Shown in pieces: positions 61,843-64,000 of a stretch of DNA of 64,000 bases. How positions within the stretch are numbered: position 1 is the first letter of the stretch; each line of letters begins with the position of its first letter. Position numbers and translations under genes: made by a program. The stretch covers positions 496,001 through 560,000 of the forward strand of contig MU008169.1 in assembly GCA_010909165.1 (NCBI GenBank). The letters run 5' to 3'. A model generated the notes under the pieces. It was not told where the DNA came from. It saw nothing but the letters and a program-made list of their open reading frames with translations, and did no database searches. The DNA is from Anthoceros angustus. Taxonomy: Eukaryota > Streptophyta > Anthocerotopsida > Anthocerotales > Anthocerotaceae.

Positions 61843-62139
61843 AGTGGACGGCGGGTTACTTGAAGCCTAGTGCTACGTCGTGAGATCGAGAGTGCTGAGT
61901 TGTGTAAGTCTTTGTGTGGAGTGAATTGGCTAGGTTTTAGACCACTAGGAAGCTAGCATTTGCCACTTCCTTCCTGCTTGTGTAGTGAGGGGCGTTACTC
62001 TATGAATAATGGATCATTATTTGGATAATGGATCATTATTTAGAGAAAAATTGAAAGTAAAAGGTAGATAAAAAGGTGAAAATTTATCAAATTCTCCCCC
62101 AAAAACATTTCACTCCCTCGGTTCCTCGCTTGATCTTGA

Positions 62140-62955
62140 TTGCACTTTCTGGGCTAACAATATTATGTCATTCCGAATGTATTATTTGTCTTTATTTTAT
62201 CGTTAAAATTGGGTCAGCCAATCCCGCCTAGGGAGTGAGCGACGAGCCAAGTGGAAGGAGAAATATACTAGGTTTATCGTATTTGAGGGACCTTTTTCTA
62301 CAAGGTATGCTTCTCGTGCCAGGGTACCTACACGACTCGGTGAATGTGTTCAGCGTGGGTTCGAATAAAGCAGATGCCTTCATGCGGTCCTCCATGAGTT
62401 GAGTGCAATGGGCGACCTGCGTATCACATGCAAGCCATAGAAACTGCATTTGTATCGATGGGCAACAAAATTGATGTTGTTACGTGAGCATTTGCGGGGG
62501 GGCGGGCCTTGCATACAATGCAGGGCATGTGGACTGAGGAGCTGATTCCAGGTGCCATCTGTTGGACTGACATCTTCTGCCCTGCCCTGACTGCCCAGAC
62601 TTCAGAATGAAGCACCATGTGAACTGTGTTGAACTGCCCTCATCTCTGCAAGTGAAGAAGTTGTTGGAGGGATGTCAGGGGTGTTGGAGTTGTCTTGCAT
62701 GGAGACACCATGTGCACCCCCAGCACATAGCAGGCAGGACCACTTTCGATCCACTCTCTCATGGACTGACCTGAGATGCCGAGCCAGGATCGATCCTCAG
62801 GAGCGCTCCCGGAACCCTGCAGGTTTGCCACTCTGCTTCCACACCATGTCTCAGTTTGAACAGGAATGGGGAGTTAAGCAAGCACATCCACCACAAGAAA
62901 GAAAGCAATTTTCCCTGGCCTACACACTTGAGCACTGGCTTTTTCTTCCATTTTC
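62140..62955. other. Intergenic DNA and 3' flank of the PPR gene
   Basis: No feature seen. The last few hundred bases are likely 3' UTR of the minus-strand PPR gene. Confidence 0.4.
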
Positions 62956-64000
62956 TCACGGTCGACCCTTACAGCTGCAACAACCAGCTGCGAATCGATG
63001 CACTCGGTACCCATCCCTTACAACAATATCTCTTTGTTCAAGCCTTGACATTATCTCCGTGGAACTGTGGCAATCACTGCACATGCGTAGATTCTTCGTC
63101 ACCACCAGAGGTGTCCCACTCGGAGTGTTCAAGAGACCAAACGCCAGAGCTAGCTTCTCAGCATGCCCACAAAGCACATCTTCCTTTTCCTTCTCACACA
63201 CTGGCTTCAACACCAACTTTGTGTGTGGTACATGGCCCCCTTCCAGTTTCAGACGTGCATTCATGCTCCCCAACTTGAGCGCAATATCATCTCTGTTTTC
63301 TCCCACCACAAAAGAATGAACCTCCTTATTCACCTCAATGGTCGCCACTGCAGGTTTTTTGTTAGCTCCAGCTACCCTCCTCTGTGTTTCAATCCTGTCG
63401 ACATCGGTCCACCTACCTGCATCTGCATAGGCATTGGCCATGAGCACATAGGCAGGCGCCGCCTGGGGATCCAGCCTAACAATGCTTTCAAAACACGACA
63501 TCGCCCTCTCGATATCCCCGTGACTTTTGGAGGCAGTCAACAAAGACGTCAAGCCCACAACATCACTTTGGCCCTCACATGATAATAGCATCTTCTCTGC
63601 GTCATCTAAATGGCCAGCTCGCCCAAGAAGATCAATCATGCAGGTGTAATGCTCAATAGTAGGTTTGATGCCATGCTGTTCAGCCATGGAATTGAAGTGC
63701 TTGAGACCCTCGTGGACCAGCCCTTCATGACTGCATGCTGCTAGAAGGCAAGTAAAAGTAGCATCATTAGGCTGAATACCGGCAACTAACATATCCTCGA
63801 AACAAGCTAGTGCCTTGTGACCTTCATCACAATCACCATACCCAGATATCAGGGCGTCCATGTCACCACATCCTTTGTGTTCATGCTGTCAAAACCTGGC
63901 GTGCATCTTCCAGTTCACCACATTTTGCATACATGTCCACCAGGCAGTTGCCCACAACGTTATCCAGCAGTCCTCTTTCCACAATCTGTGAGTGCAGCTG
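62956..64000 (-). CDS. PPR protein with DYW:KP-type (GRP-ending) deaminase domain, 5' truncated by the window, two frameshifts
   Basis: Minus-strand frame of 301 residues from 63861 to the stop, plus an upstream PPR piece to the window edge (LDNVVGNCLVDMYAKCGELE). PPR repeats end in IEHYTCMIDLLGRAGHLDDA, then E motifs. Residues 169-173 of the open frame are KPAVA, followed by TIEVNKEVHSFVVGE. The deaminase-like domain has HAEKLALAFGLL (zinc His and catalytic Glu), CSDCH (zinc cysteines) and VVRDGYRVHRF. It ends CCSCKGRP where canonical proteins end CSCGDYW. KPAxA plus GRP define the DYW:KP class linked to U-to-C editing in organelles. Between the two pieces two single bases are missing relative to the expected reading (QVFDSM and TWxALISGYG regions, 63858-63893). 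The gene is therefore either decaying or affected by sequence errors. Confidence 0.85.

Larger units (their letters stand above)
60951..62139. mobile_element. Possible non-autonomous element bounded by ~35-base direct repeats
   Basis: ACATTTCACTCCCTCGGTTC followed by CTYGCTYGATYTTG occurs at 60951 and again at 62105. Near both ends there is an AAAAAGGTGAAAA phrase (61037 and 62069). The interior has no open frame longer than expected by chance. It contains an early AT-rich leader, a TATATAAGCGCTAGAG-type TATA stretch near 61229, a 34-base minisatellite and hairpin-forming inverted repeats. This could be a small terminal-repeat retroelement remnant or a foldback element. The repeat length would be unusual for a target-site duplication. 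Confidence 0.5.

Overview
The window is nuclear DNA from a land plant. The evidence is spliceosomal GT-AG genes of plant families (UDP-arabinopyranose mutase, uncoupling protein, enoyl-CoA reductase, phytyl ester synthase, GatA, Trx-Grx protein, PLS-type PPR proteins), a eukaryotic tRNA-Ser, and long AT-rich intergenic DNA full of tandem repeats. A PPR protein at the right edge ends in GRP instead of DYW and carries KPAVA upstream. These are hallmarks of the 'DYW:KP' class known from hornworts, lycophytes and ferns that perform U-to-C organelle RNA editing. With the short introns (mostly 70-150 bases) this suggests a seed-free plant, perhaps a quillwort-like lycophyte or a hornwort; the assignment is an inference.

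Layout. 0-6 kb: the 3' end of a UDP-arabinopyranose mutase gene, then a CCDC124-like gene on the minus strand with both ends locally duplicated. 7-9 kb: a SINE-like element, tRNA-Ser(AGA) and a decayed PPR gene. 9.2-13.1 kb: an uncoupling protein (9 exons) and trans-2-enoyl-CoA reductase (4 exons). 15-17.7 kb: a tRNA-Glu relic, an AT-rich NYN-domain gene and a coiled-coil ORF whose stop overlaps that of the next gene. 17.7-24.2 kb: a TPR-SET gene (minus) with eleven 66-residue repeats and a 2-base frameshift. 24.2-29 kb: repeats. 29-33.1 kb: eIF1A and a large RRM/CCHC/RS protein. 33.8-36.6 kb: minisatellites. 37.0-40.3 kb: a 14-exon phytyl ester synthase-like gene. 41.2-43.2 kb: a triplicated 650-base unit. 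43.3-45.3 kb: a SAC3/GANP-like relic and a PPR relic. 49-50.4 kb: an AT-rich GH17 beta-1,3-glucanase. 52.9-58.8 kb: a large inverted duplication, each arm holding a cupin gene and an LTP-like gene or relic, with an intact GatA gene in the spacer. 58.9-60.2 kb: a Trx-Grx-Grx protein. 60.9-62.1 kb: a repeat-bounded element with a 34-base minisatellite and strong hairpins. 63-64 kb: the GRP-ending PPR gene.

The genes are not co-functional in the operon sense; each has its own housekeeping or organelle role. Several link to plastids or mitochondria (UCP, GatA, PES, PPR proteins, possibly the cupin). The strongest themes are local duplication at scales from 25 bases to 1.7 kb, paralog decay inside those duplications, and the candidate U-to-C editing factor. 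Exon boundaries were set by hand from reading frame, GT-AG signals and remembered family sequences; no alignment was run.
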